Part shown: piece after piece, positions 46,602 through 54,204 of the stretch | How the letters are laid out: each line of letters opens with the position of its first letter | Numbering within the stretch: position 1 is the stretch's first letter | DNA from: Pseudomonadota bacterium | Lineage (GTDB): Bacteria > Pseudomonadota > Alphaproteobacteria > Rhizobiales > Beijerinckiaceae | Assembly (NCBI GenBank): GCA_021804825.1 | Contig: JAJZGX010000003.1 | Span: 1 to 54,998, forward strand | Direction: 5' to 3' | Length of the DNA: 54,998 bases | Made by a program: the position numbers and the translations under genes | Notes under the pieces: model-generated | Told to the model about the DNA's origin: nothing | Databases searched by the model: none | Seen by the model: the letters and a program-made list of their open reading frames with translations, nothing else

Positions 46602-47909
46602 ATGCGCTGGATCTGGCTTGTATTGGGCTCATGTCTTCTGCTCGCTGGCTGTCAGACATCGGACGCCGGTCGGCAGATCACGCTGTGCCGCGAACTCCTG
46701 CCGGCTCTCAACCCGACCATCACCAGATTTTCGCAGATTGCCACCGTGGTGGGGGCAAAGAATCGTGATGTCGTGTTGAGCTATGTCGTGACCCAACCAT
46801 CGGGCGCGCGCCTCGCCAAGACGCTGGCCTGCCATTTCGGCCCGGCTCCCGAAGCCAAGTTGCTCGGAGTGACCGATGATGGCAACAGCCTCGGGCCGAG
46901 CACCCTGTTTGTGCTGCGCAAGACCTGGCTCGAAACCCCGGATGCGGCACTCGACGATCCTGCGGCACAGCGAATGGGGGCGGCCCGGCCGATCAAGCTG
47001 GCAGCCTGGCATTATTTCCTGCAAATCGCCCTCAACGGTTTGGTGCCCGCGATGATTTATGGTCTGCTGGCCGCGACCTATTCACTGATTTATGGGCTGA
47101 TCGGCCGCATCAATCTGGCTTTCGGGGCTTTGGCGGTGCTGGGGGCTGCGGTCAGCTTCATTGTACTCGCCCCCTTGGCCTATCATGATGCGGCGTGGAT
47201 CCTTCCCGGTGTTGCCGCCGCGCTCGTGGCCGCCATTGGCGTCGGCGCCATCTACGGGTTTGTCATCACAAGGCTGGTGTTTTTGCCGATGGTGCGCGCC
47301 AGTGGCCAGCAGGTGCTGGTCGCGACCCTCGGCCTGTCGCTGTTTCTGCAAGAATATCTGCGGCTGGCGCAGGGCACCAATCCGCATTGGCTGCCGAGCC
47401 TGTTTGGCCCGGCGCTGCATCTGACCGGCGGCGGCGGGTTGGCGCTCACCATAACGCCGACCGCCCTGCTGGTGATGGCGCTGGCGGCGGCGCTGGGCGT
47501 GGCGCTGATGGTGCTGATGCGCGTCAGTGCATTTGGCCGCGCCTGGAGGGCTTGTGCCGACGACAATCTGGCAGCGGCGATGTTTGGGGTTTCGCCGTCC
47601 GGAATTTTGGCCAGCACGTTGATGCTGGCCTGCGCGCTGGCGGCGCTCACCGGGGCGCTGATTGCCATGAATTACGGCACACTCGGCTATGAAGGCACGC
47701 TCACGTTGGATTTAAGGGCGCTGGTGGCCGCGGTTGTCGGCGGTATTGGCTCCATCCCCGGCGCTTTTGTGGGCGGGGCGGTGATCGCGCTGCTCGAAAG
47801 CTTCTGGACCGGCTATTTTGCCAGCAGCTACCGCGATCTGGTGATCGATTCGGTGCTGGTGCTGGTGATCATGTTTCGCCCGGCCGGATTGCTGGGCAAC
47901 CGGAATTAG
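46602..47909 (+). CDS. Lipoprotein-domain/LivH-type ABC permease fusion
   Basis: A 435-residue protein in two parts. Residues 1-17 are a lipoprotein signal with lipobox LAGC (Cys17), followed by about 110 periplasmic residues with two cysteines. From about 133 it is a branched-chain amino acid-type permease with eight or so helices, the helix-rich GRINLAFGALAVLGAA start and the ATPase-contact loop GRAWRACADDNLAAAMFGV. No LivM, LivF, LivG or solute-binding gene is adjacent. Whether the Cys is lipidated while fused to a permease is unknown. The stop codon interlocks with that of the ChrR-like gene. Confidence 0.85.
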   Translation: MRWIWLVLGSCLLLAGCQTSDAGRQITLCRELLPALNPTITRFSQIATVVGAKNRDVVLSYVVTQPSGARLAKTLACHFGPAPEAKLLGVTDDGNSLGPSTLFVLRKTWLETPDAALDDPAAQRMGAARPIKLAAWHYFLQIALNGLVPAMIYGLLAATYSLIYGLIGRINLAFGALAVLGAAVSFIVLAPLAYHDAAWILPGVAAALVAAIGVGAIYGFVITRLVFLPMVRASGQQVLVATLGLSLFLQEYLRLAQGTNPHWLPSLFGPALHLTGGGGLALTITPTALLVMALAAALGVALMVLMRVSAFGRAWRACADDNLAAAMFGVSPSGILASTLMLACALAALTGALIAMNYGTLGYEGTLTLDLRALVAAVVGGIGSIPGAFVGGAVIALLESFWTGYFASSYRDLVIDSVLVLVIMFRPAGLLGNRN

Positions 47910-48568
47910 GCATCAAATTCCGAACGATGGCGCTGTTGCAGCGATTCAAGAATCCGGCCGATGCGCCCTGTCAGGCGCAGCGGGGCGTCGGTGACGGCAA
48001 AGCACAGGCAGTCGCCCTCGTCGCCCGCGACCGGACGGTGATTGATCTGGCGATCGGCAAAGGCGAGATCGCCCGCCTCATAGGTGCCCAGACTATCGGC
48101 AAATGAGCCATGCAGCACCAGGGTTGTTTCATTGCCGTCGTGCGTGTGGAACGGCATTTTGCGGCCCGGCCGGATTTTATAGAGCGTCGCCGCGCCCGAA
48201 GCTTCACGCGCGATGACATGGCATTTGACGCCGGGCAGCAGGAAACGCCAGCGCACGTCTTTGGCGTCAAAACCCAGAAAGGCCCGCAGCGGTGCTGGAA
48301 ATATGGCATCATCCTGTTGCAAGGCGGCGGCTGGAGCCTTGGACTTCAGGATTCTGGCAAGATTTTCGTCACGATGTCGACATGGGGTTTCCGGCGCAGC
48401 AGCGAGCAAGACGCCCATTTCGCCATCAAGGGCATCGACAAAGGCGCGATTATCGCGGCGCATATGCAGGTGGGCAGCGACCAGAGCTTGCAGGGCGGGT
48501 GTGAGACTGCCAGCCGCATAGGCGGCCAGCAGCGCGTCGCGTGGCGTCGATGTCATGGCAGGAATCAC
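47906..48568 (-). CDS. ChrR-like cupin (anti-sigma factor family)
   Basis: A 220-residue ChrR-family protein. In Rhodobacter, ChrR binds zinc and holds sigma-E until singlet oxygen releases it. The N-terminal AAYAAGSL helix matches the anti-sigma domain, but the zinc motif H-x3-C-x2-C is H33-LHM-R37-RD-N40, with both cysteines lost. The C-terminal cupin keeps likely metal ligands in FHTHDGNETTLVLHG, a later His (NHRPV), and the VTDAPLRLTG end. GTG at 48568 has AGGGG 6 bases upstream. No sigma-factor gene is beside it, so its partner is unknown. Confidence 0.85.
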   Translation of the reverse strand: MIPAMTSTPRDALLAAYAAGSLTPALQALVAAHLHMRRDNRAFVDALDGEMGVLLAAAPETPCRHRDENLARILKSKAPAAALQQDDAIFPAPLRAFLGFDAKDVRWRFLLPGVKCHVIAREASGAATLYKIRPGRKMPFHTHDGNETTLVLHGSFADSLGTYEAGDLAFADRQINHRPVAGDEGDCLCFAVTDAPLRLTGRIGRILESLQQRHRSEFDA

Positions 48569-48649
48569 GAATATCCCCTAGGGTTTACGGCCTCTACGCT
48601 TAAATGGCGTGCTTGGATCATCTGGCCAGTGCACTTTCACGCTTTTTGC

Positions 48650-50533
48650 TCAAGAACATTTCGCCCGCGCCTCGATTTCGTCGTTGAGTTCCAGCCATTC
48701 AAGTTCGCATTTGGCGAGGGCGGCGGCAAGATCGGCCCTTTGCGTGGACAGTTCGATGGCACTGCGCGCCTGATTGCGCTCGCGCTGCGTGTAGGTCTGC
48801 GGCGTGGCCAGCACCGCATCGACCTTGCTCAACAAGGCGGTGAATTTTTCAATGCGGGCAAATATCGCATCGCTGGCGCGGCGCAATTCATTGAGGCCGC
48901 GTGTTTTGGCGGGGGCTTTGGCGGGCAGGGCCTCGGCGGGGCGGCGCGCTTCAGCGGGAGCTTTGGGCGGCGGCGTGCCGAGCACGCGGCGGCGGTAATC
49001 AGCAATATCGCCATCGAATGCGCTGACGCCGCCATTTTCCACCAGCCAAAGCCGTTCGGCGCAAGCTTCGAGCAGGAAACTGTCGTGCGAGATCAGAATG
49101 ACCGCACCCTGAAACTCATTGATCGCTTCGGCCAATGCGGCTCTGCTGTCGATGTCGAGATGGTTGGTCGGTTCGTCGAGGATGAGCAGATGCGGGCCGT
49201 GGAAGGTCGCAAGACCAAGCAGCAGACGGGCTTTTTCACCGCCCGAGAGCAGTTCGATGGCGGTGTTGGCGCGGGCATTGCCAAAGCCCAGCCGTGCTGC
49301 GGCCGCCCGCGTCTTCGCCTCACCGGCGCCCGGCATCAGCCGCGCCATCACCTGTTGCGGGGTCTCGGCAGCGTTGAGGTCATCCATCTGGTGCTGCGCA
49401 AAAAATCCGACGCTGAGCTTGTTGGCGCGACGCATCGTGCCCGCCATGGCGTCCATGCGCCCCGCCAGCAGGCGCGCGAAGGTGGATTTGCCATTGCCGT
49501 TGGCCCCGAGCAGACCGATGCGGTCGTCGGGCTGGAGCGAGAGGTTCAGGCCCTTCAGCACTGCCTTGCCGTCATAACCGACACTGGCGTTCTCCAGCAC
49601 CAGCATGGGCGGGGACAGGGGCTTTTCTGGTGAAGGAAAATGAAAGGCCATCACGTCGGTTTCATCGTCAGCGGCGATGTCCTGCATTTTGGCCAGCATT
49701 TTCAGGCGTGACTGCGCTTGACGAGCCTTGGTCGCCGAGGCGCGGAAACGATCGACAAAGGCTTGCAGATGGGCGCGGTGCGCGTCCTGCTTCTTGAGCG
49801 CCTTGGCATTGAGGCGGCGCGCTTCGGCCCGCTGGTGGGCAAAGGAGGTGTAATTGCCGGTCCAGAGTTTCAGTTTGGCATTTTCCAGATGCAGAATATG
49901 CGTCGTCACATCATCGAGCAATTCGCGATCGTGGCTGATCAGCAGCACGGTTGCCGGATACGAGCGAAGGTGCTCGGTCAGCCACAAGGTGCCTTCAAGA
50001 TCGAGATAATTGGTCGGCTCGTCGAGCAATAGCATGTCGGGCTTGACGAACAGCACGGCCGCCAGCGCGACGCGCATGCGCCATCCGCCCGAAAAGCTCG
50101 AAAGCGGGCGTTGCTGGGCGGCCTCATCAAAGCCAAGGCCGGCAAGAATGATCGCCGCCCGCGCCGGGGCGCTATGCGCATCAATATCGGCGAGTCGCGT
50201 GTGGATGGCGGCAATATCCGTGCCGGGCTGGAGCTTTTCGGCTTCGTGAAGCAGCGCCGCGCGCTCCTTGTCGGCTTCGAGCACGAAGTCGATCAGACTT
50301 TGCGGGCCACCCGGCGCTTCCTGCTCAACGCGGCCGATGCGGGCAAGGCGCGGCAGGTTGATGTCGCCGGTTTCAGGGGAGAGTTCGCCACAGACCAGCC
50401 GGAACAAGGTGGTCTTGCCGGTGCCGTTGCGCCCGACAAAGCCAATGCGGCCTCGCGGCGGCAGGGCGGCGGTGGCATCTTCAAAGAGCAGGCGCGAACC
50501 GAGCCTGAAGGTCAAATGTTCAATGTTCATCAT
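48650..50533 (-). CDS. ABC-F family ATPase (YheS-like)
   Basis: A 627-residue soluble twin-ATPase ABC-F protein that acts on ribosomes. Walker A motifs are GRNGTGKTT (34-42) and GANGNGKST, and the signatures are SSFSGGWRMRV and LLSGGEKARL. The linker with FRASATKARQAQSRLKML and the C-terminal coiled coil (about 545-620) match E. coli YheS more than EttA or Uup. No membrane domain is present. The MMNIEHLTFRLG start at 50533 is used; 13 upstream codons are unlikely. Roles proposed for the family are rescue or protection of stalled ribosomes. Confidence 0.93.
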   Translation of the reverse strand: MMNIEHLTFRLGSRLLFEDATAALPPRGRIGFVGRNGTGKTTLFRLVCGELSPETGDINLPRLARIGRVEQEAPGGPQSLIDFVLEADKERAALLHEAEKLQPGTDIAAIHTRLADIDAHSAPARAAIILAGLGFDEAAQQRPLSSFSGGWRMRVALAAVLFVKPDMLLLDEPTNYLDLEGTLWLTEHLRSYPATVLLISHDRELLDDVTTHILHLENAKLKLWTGNYTSFAHQRAEARRLNAKALKKQDAHRAHLQAFVDRFRASATKARQAQSRLKMLAKMQDIAADDETDVMAFHFPSPEKPLSPPMLVLENASVGYDGKAVLKGLNLSLQPDDRIGLLGANGNGKSTFARLLAGRMDAMAGTMRRANKLSVGFFAQHQMDDLNAAETPQQVMARLMPGAGEAKTRAAAARLGFGNARANTAIELLSGGEKARLLLGLATFHGPHLLILDEPTNHLDIDSRAALAEAINEFQGAVILISHDSFLLEACAERLWLVENGGVSAFDGDIADYRRRVLGTPPPKAPAEARRPAEALPAKAPAKTRGLNELRRASDAIFARIEKFTALLSKVDAVLATPQTYTQRERNQARSAIELSTQRADLAAALAKCELEWLELNDEIEARAKCS

Positions 50534-50870
50534 GATGGCCTGTCTAATGACGAAACTATGGCGCGCACGCAACCCGCTCCTTGCTCCAAAAAATGCGCGA
50601 TGCCTGCGCTACGACGCGGCCGACTGGGTTGAGGCAGGGCGCCAAACCGGGGTCTTGAACTAAAACTGCTCTATAATGACGCAGGCTTTCTGTGGTTATT
50701 CCAGACTGCATTGCGCAAACGCGCTATTTGTCAGCAGGCTGGAATTATTCTTATTTTAGGTGCTTAGCTGGACTTTGGCCGCTGACGCCCCTAAAACGCG
50801 ATGGACTTTGATCGAGGGGCGAGGGTTGCATGGCTCCCTGCCGATATGGGAGCTTCAAGCTATCATCACG
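50534..50870 (+). promoter_or_regulatory. Leader region of the Nramp-like gene with three inverted repeats
   Basis: This 337-base gap has no credible gene. It contains TATAAT at 50672-50677 (no good -35 at normal spacing) and three potential hairpins before the ATG at 50871. These are ATTCCAG/CTGGAAT (50698-50704 and 50739-50745, followed by a T-rich stretch), CGCCCCT/AGGGGCG (50786-50792 and 50815-50821), and GCTCCC/GGGAGC (50833-50838 and 50848-50853). The last right arm carries GGGAG, a possible ribosome-binding sequence. No known riboswitch consensus was recognised. Confidence 0.4.
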
Positions 50871-52127
50871 ATGAACGATCATGTGCCGATTGCCCGACGC
50901 CGGGGTGTTGGTCTTTCGGTGCTGTTGCGTGTCGCCGGGCCGGGCCTGGTGGTCATGCTGGCGGATACTGACGCTGGCAGTGTGGTCACTGCGGCACAAA
51001 GCGGTGCGCAATGGGGCTATCGGCTGCTGGCGCTGCAATTTGCGCTCATTCCGATTCTTTATGTTGTGCAGGAACTCACGGTGCGGCTCGGCACGGTGTC
51101 GCGTCGCGGTCATGCAGCGATGATTGCCGAATATTTTGGCAAGGGCTGGGCCTGGACCTCGGTGTTGACGCTGGGTGTGGCGTGCATTGGCGCGCTGCTG
51201 ACCGAACTCTCCGGGCTGGCCGGTGTCGGCCTGCTTTATGGTGTGCCTGCCGATGTGACCATGGTGCTGGTGGTCGGCACTTTGATCGTCATGGCCCTCA
51301 CAGGGTCATACAGGTCGGTTGAGCGGATCGCCATGGCGATAGGCGCCTTTGAGCTGGCGTTTCTGGGTGTGGCGCTGGTGGCCCATCCCGGCGCGGGCGT
51401 GATGCTGCGCCAGACTATCAACATCCCCGTGACCAATCCGCAATATCTCTATCTGGTTGCGGCCAACATCGGCGCGGTGATCATGCCGTGGATGGTGTTT
51501 TTCCAACAATCGGCGGTGGTCGAAAAGGGGCTGGGGCCGGATGATCTGCCCGCCGCAAGGCTCGATACCGCCGTAGGCGCGGTCATTACCCAAGTGATCA
51601 TGGCCGCCATTCTGATTGCTGCGGCGGCGGCGCTGGGGACGGGCAAGGCCGATGGCACCGGCCCGGCGCTCAACACAGTGCAGGACATTGCCGGGGCGAT
51701 CACCCCGGTTCTGGGCGCGACATGGGGCAAGCTCGCCTTTGCACTCGGGGTTTCGGGCTGCGCCATCACGGCGGCGATTGTCGTGACTTTGACGGCGGCG
51801 CGCACCTTTGGCGAGGTGATGGGCGTGCGTCATTCGCTGAACGATCATCCCCGCGAAGCCCCTCTGTTTTACGGGATTTTCGTCGGTGTGCTGGTGGTCG
51901 CAGCGCTGGTGGTGACATCGGGCATCAACCTTGTCAGCCTGTCGATCGGCGTGCAGGTGATGAACGCCTTGATGCTGCCCTTCGTGCTTGGCTTCCTTTA
52001 TCTTCTGGCACGGCGCCTGCCGGAGCCATGGCGGTTGCAGGGGTTGCGCGGCGGCATCATCGCCGCCATCATTCTGGTGACGACGATTTTTGCGGTCTAT
52101 GCAGCAATTGTCGGCATTTGGAGCTAG
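50871..52127 (+). CDS. Nramp-related transporter with non-canonical metal-site residues
   Basis: A 418-residue membrane protein with about eleven helices and the Nramp fold. In TM1 the usual DPGN is DAGS (34-37): Asp and Gly kept, Asn replaced by Ser. In TM6 the usual MPH is MPW (205-207). This pattern departs from classical manganese/iron Nramp and recalls divergent Nramp-related groups, so the ion is uncertain. ATG at 50871 fits the homologue N-terminus; a TTG at 50826 would add 15 residues. No regulator gene is adjacent. It is followed after 69 bases by ndk. Confidence 0.87.
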   Translation: MNDHVPIARRRGVGLSVLLRVAGPGLVVMLADTDAGSVVTAAQSGAQWGYRLLALQFALIPILYVVQELTVRLGTVSRRGHAAMIAEYFGKGWAWTSVLTLGVACIGALLTELSGLAGVGLLYGVPADVTMVLVVGTLIVMALTGSYRSVERIAMAIGAFELAFLGVALVAHPGAGVMLRQTINIPVTNPQYLYLVAANIGAVIMPWMVFFQQSAVVEKGLGPDDLPAARLDTAVGAVITQVIMAAILIAAAAALGTGKADGTGPALNTVQDIAGAITPVLGATWGKLAFALGVSGCAITAAIVVTLTAARTFGEVMGVRHSLNDHPREAPLFYGIFVGVLVVAALVVTSGINLVSLSIGVQVMNALMLPFVLGFLYLLARRLPEPWRLQGLRGGIIAAIILVTTIFAVYAAIVGIWS

Positions 52128-52196
52128 CCGCTTGCTCTGGGCGCAGGCGCGCCCTATAGAGCCGCGCACCTTCTCTCCTTGGAAAGTTCCTTGACC

Positions 52197-52619
52197 ATGG
52201 CTCTGCAACGCACGTTCTCGATTCTGAAACCCGATGTCACCCGCCGCAATCTCACCGGCGCTGTCAATGCCAAGATCGAGGCGGCCGGTTTGCGGATTGT
52301 CGCGCAAAAGCGCGTGCACATGTCGCTGGCTGAGGCCGAAACCTTCTACGGTGTGCACAAGGCCCGCCCGTTCTTCGGCGAACTGACCCAGATGATGAGC
52401 GCCGCGGCGGTGGTGGTTCAGGTGCTGGAAGGCGAGAATGCGATTGCCCGCTACCGCGATGTCATGGGCGCGACCAACCCGGCCAATGCCGAACCGGGGA
52501 CCATCCGCAAGGACTTCGCACTGTCGATGGGCGAGAATTCGGTGCATGGTTCAGATGCGCCGGAAACCGCTGCCATCGAAATCGCCCAGTTTTTCGCGGG
52601 CAACGAAATCGTCGGCTAA
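52197..52619 (+). CDS. ndk: Nucleoside diphosphate kinase
   Basis: A 140-residue kinase that moves the terminal phosphate from ATP to other nucleoside diphosphates through a phosphohistidine. The active-site His117 lies in NSVHGSDA, and the N-terminal [14 protein letters not shown] and KARPFF segments are typical. Length is standard for the hexameric/tetrameric enzyme. ATG at 52197 is preferred to an upstream in-frame TTG. A strong hairpin lies at the end, shared with the opposing TadG-like gene. Confidence 0.98.
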   Translation: MALQRTFSILKPDVTRRNLTGAVNAKIEAAGLRIVAQKRVHMSLAEAETFYGVHKARPFFGELTQMMSAAAVVVQVLEGENAIARYRDVMGATNPANAEPGTIRKDFALSMGENSVHGSDAPETAAIEIAQFFAGNEIVG

Positions 52620-52631
52620 AGCCTAATCGCC

Positions 52632-52661
52632 CCGCGTCTGACGCTACTGGGTCAGACGCGG
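52632..52661. terminator. Shared hairpin between convergent ndk and TadG-like genes
   Basis: A perfect 11-base inverted repeat, CCGCGTCTGAC and GTCAGACGCGG, with an 8-base loop lies 13 bases after the ndk stop and encloses the TadG-like stop codon. T-runs are absent on both sides; a bidirectional end is likely but not proven. Confidence 0.5.
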
Positions 52662-54044
52662 CGTGCTTTGCGTGGCTGTGTTGAACAGCTGCTGCATGTC
52701 GTTCAGGATATCCTGAGGCGCGCTGGCGGCGAGCGCGAAAGATGGGTTCGATGCACAGGCAGCCATGTTGCTGGCGGTCGATCCTGCCAGCGTTGAACTG
52801 ATGTAATTGTAGCGCAGATAGCCCGGCGTGCCGCTGACCATATCCGCAGGGTTGATGAGATAGGTCGTGTCCAGCGTCATCATGTTGATCCCGGCTGACT
52901 TCAGCGCCCCGCATTGGCCAGGATCAAGTCCCTCCAGATCCATGACGCCATTGTTGACGGGATCAGGCACCGCATTGGGGCTGAAGGGCACGAAAGTCGG
53001 GCTTGAGACCCATGTCGATGCCGATTGATTGTCGGTGCTGTTGCTGATCGCATCGGTCGCCAGAATGACAAAAACCTGTGGCGAGCCAACGCTGCTGCCA
53101 TTGCCGATCACGGGGTCGCCAGAGTTGATTTTGCTTTGCAATGCCTGAAGCGCCGTTGCGGCATTGGTGCCAGCGTCATAGCCTTGCAGGGTCATTGACT
53201 GGGCAGCGCTGTAAACATCTGGAATATCGGACGATATGTCGTGAAGCGTGGTGAAGCCGGTCGCGAAGGAATAGAGCCCCATGCGGATGACCAGCGGCCC
53301 GTTGGCATTCAGAGTTTCAGCGGATTGGGTGATTTGTTCGACGGCGTTTCTGACGACATCAAAGCGCAGCGTCGCACCGGCATTATGGGCGACGGTATCC
53401 GTGCCAATCGCATGACAGGCGACCGAGCACCCGCCGGAAGCGCCATCCATGCCGCTGGTTGAATCCATGAGCGTGATGTCATTCATGGTCGCCCCAATGC
53501 CCATGGAACCCGAGGCATCCACGAGAACATAAATGTCGACATAGCGCGGGGCACTGTTGCTGGCCGCCGACGACGTCGCGCTGACGGTAGCCGACACAGG
53601 CAAGGTGCTGATGCCAAGGATCGACCCGAAGGGCAGGGTGTATTGCGCCGTGTAGGACAGTGTCGCGACATAGACACCGGAATTCACTGTGACTGTGATG
53701 GTTGGTGTGGCGACGGTGGTATTTGGCGGTGTCGTGCCGCCTGCAAAGAGATTTTGTGCAACAGTGGTGCTGGCGGCAATCTGGGTCGATGATGCAACGC
53801 CCGGCTTGATGACGGATCGCGAGACAGCGGCAAGAACGGCGGCGTCGGCATTCGAATCCAGTTGATCGCGGGCAGAAATCAAGCCTGCAAAGGAAATTGC
53901 CACGCCAAACATGATGGCGGCGGCGGTTCCGAAAATGGCAAAGAGCAGGGCGAAATTGCCGCCTTCCTGGCTCAGGAAGCTTCCGTTTCGGCAAGAGCTG
54001 CCGCCGGATTGCCTTTTGCTGAGAAAATTCGGAACCTTCGCCAT
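52644..54044 (-). CDS. TadG-like von Willebrand factor A protein (Flp pilus-type)
   Basis: A 466-residue protein. An N-terminal membrane helix (GGNFALLFAIFGTAAAIMFG) with a TadE/TadG-type polar start precedes a Ser/Thr-rich periplasmic region. The vWA domain begins near 170 with the metal-ion (MIDAS) motif DASGS (Asp176), and a C-x3-CH insert lies at 206-211. TadG proteins assist tight-adherence pilus or envelope functions, but no other tad or flp gene is here, so the copy is an orphan. ATG at 54044 is used; a GTG at 54068 is possible. The composition is more Thr/Ser-rich than its neighbours. Confidence 0.88.
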   Translation of the reverse strand: MAKVPNFLSKRQSGGSSCRNGSFLSQEGGNFALLFAIFGTAAAIMFGVAISFAGLISARDQLDSNADAAVLAAVSRSVIKPGVASSTQIAASTTVAQNLFAGGTTPPNTTVATPTITVTVNSGVYVATLSYTAQYTLPFGSILGISTLPVSATVSATSSAASNSAPRYVDIYVLVDASGSMGIGATMNDITLMDSTSGMDGASGGCSVACHAIGTDTVAHNAGATLRFDVVRNAVEQITQSAETLNANGPLVIRMGLYSFATGFTTLHDISSDIPDVYSAAQSMTLQGYDAGTNAATALQALQSKINSGDPVIGNGSSVGSPQVFVILATDAISNSTDNQSASTWVSSPTFVPFSPNAVPDPVNNGVMDLEGLDPGQCGALKSAGINMMTLDTTYLINPADMVSGTPGYLRYNYISSTLAGSTASNMAACASNPSFALAASAPQDILNDMQQLFNTATQSTPRLTQ

Positions 54045-54064
54045 TTTAGTCACAGCCCGTGGTT

Positions 54065-54092
54065 GCACAACCCTTTTTGTTCATTGTTGTGC
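54065..54092. promoter_or_regulatory. Inverted repeat in the TadG-like/rsmC-like divergent promoter
   Basis: GCACAAC (54065-54071) and GTTGTGC (54086-54092) form a perfect 7-base inverted repeat in an AT-richer 160-base intergenic stretch. Operator or hairpin; no regulator assigned. Confidence 0.3.
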
Positions 54093-54204
54093 CCAACCAG
54101 CGCCATAGACGTAAATTTTGCGAAAATATCATCTCCCGGTAAGTGGTGATTCGCGCTAATCGTGCGTGCGGGCCGCGGCTTTTTTGAAATAAAGTGAATC
54201 ATCC

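Noticed and set aside
50534-50870. Known metal riboswitch (yybP-ykoY, M-box, mini-ykkC)
   Set aside because: The hairpins do not carry the conserved loop sequences of these classes as far as can be judged by eye.
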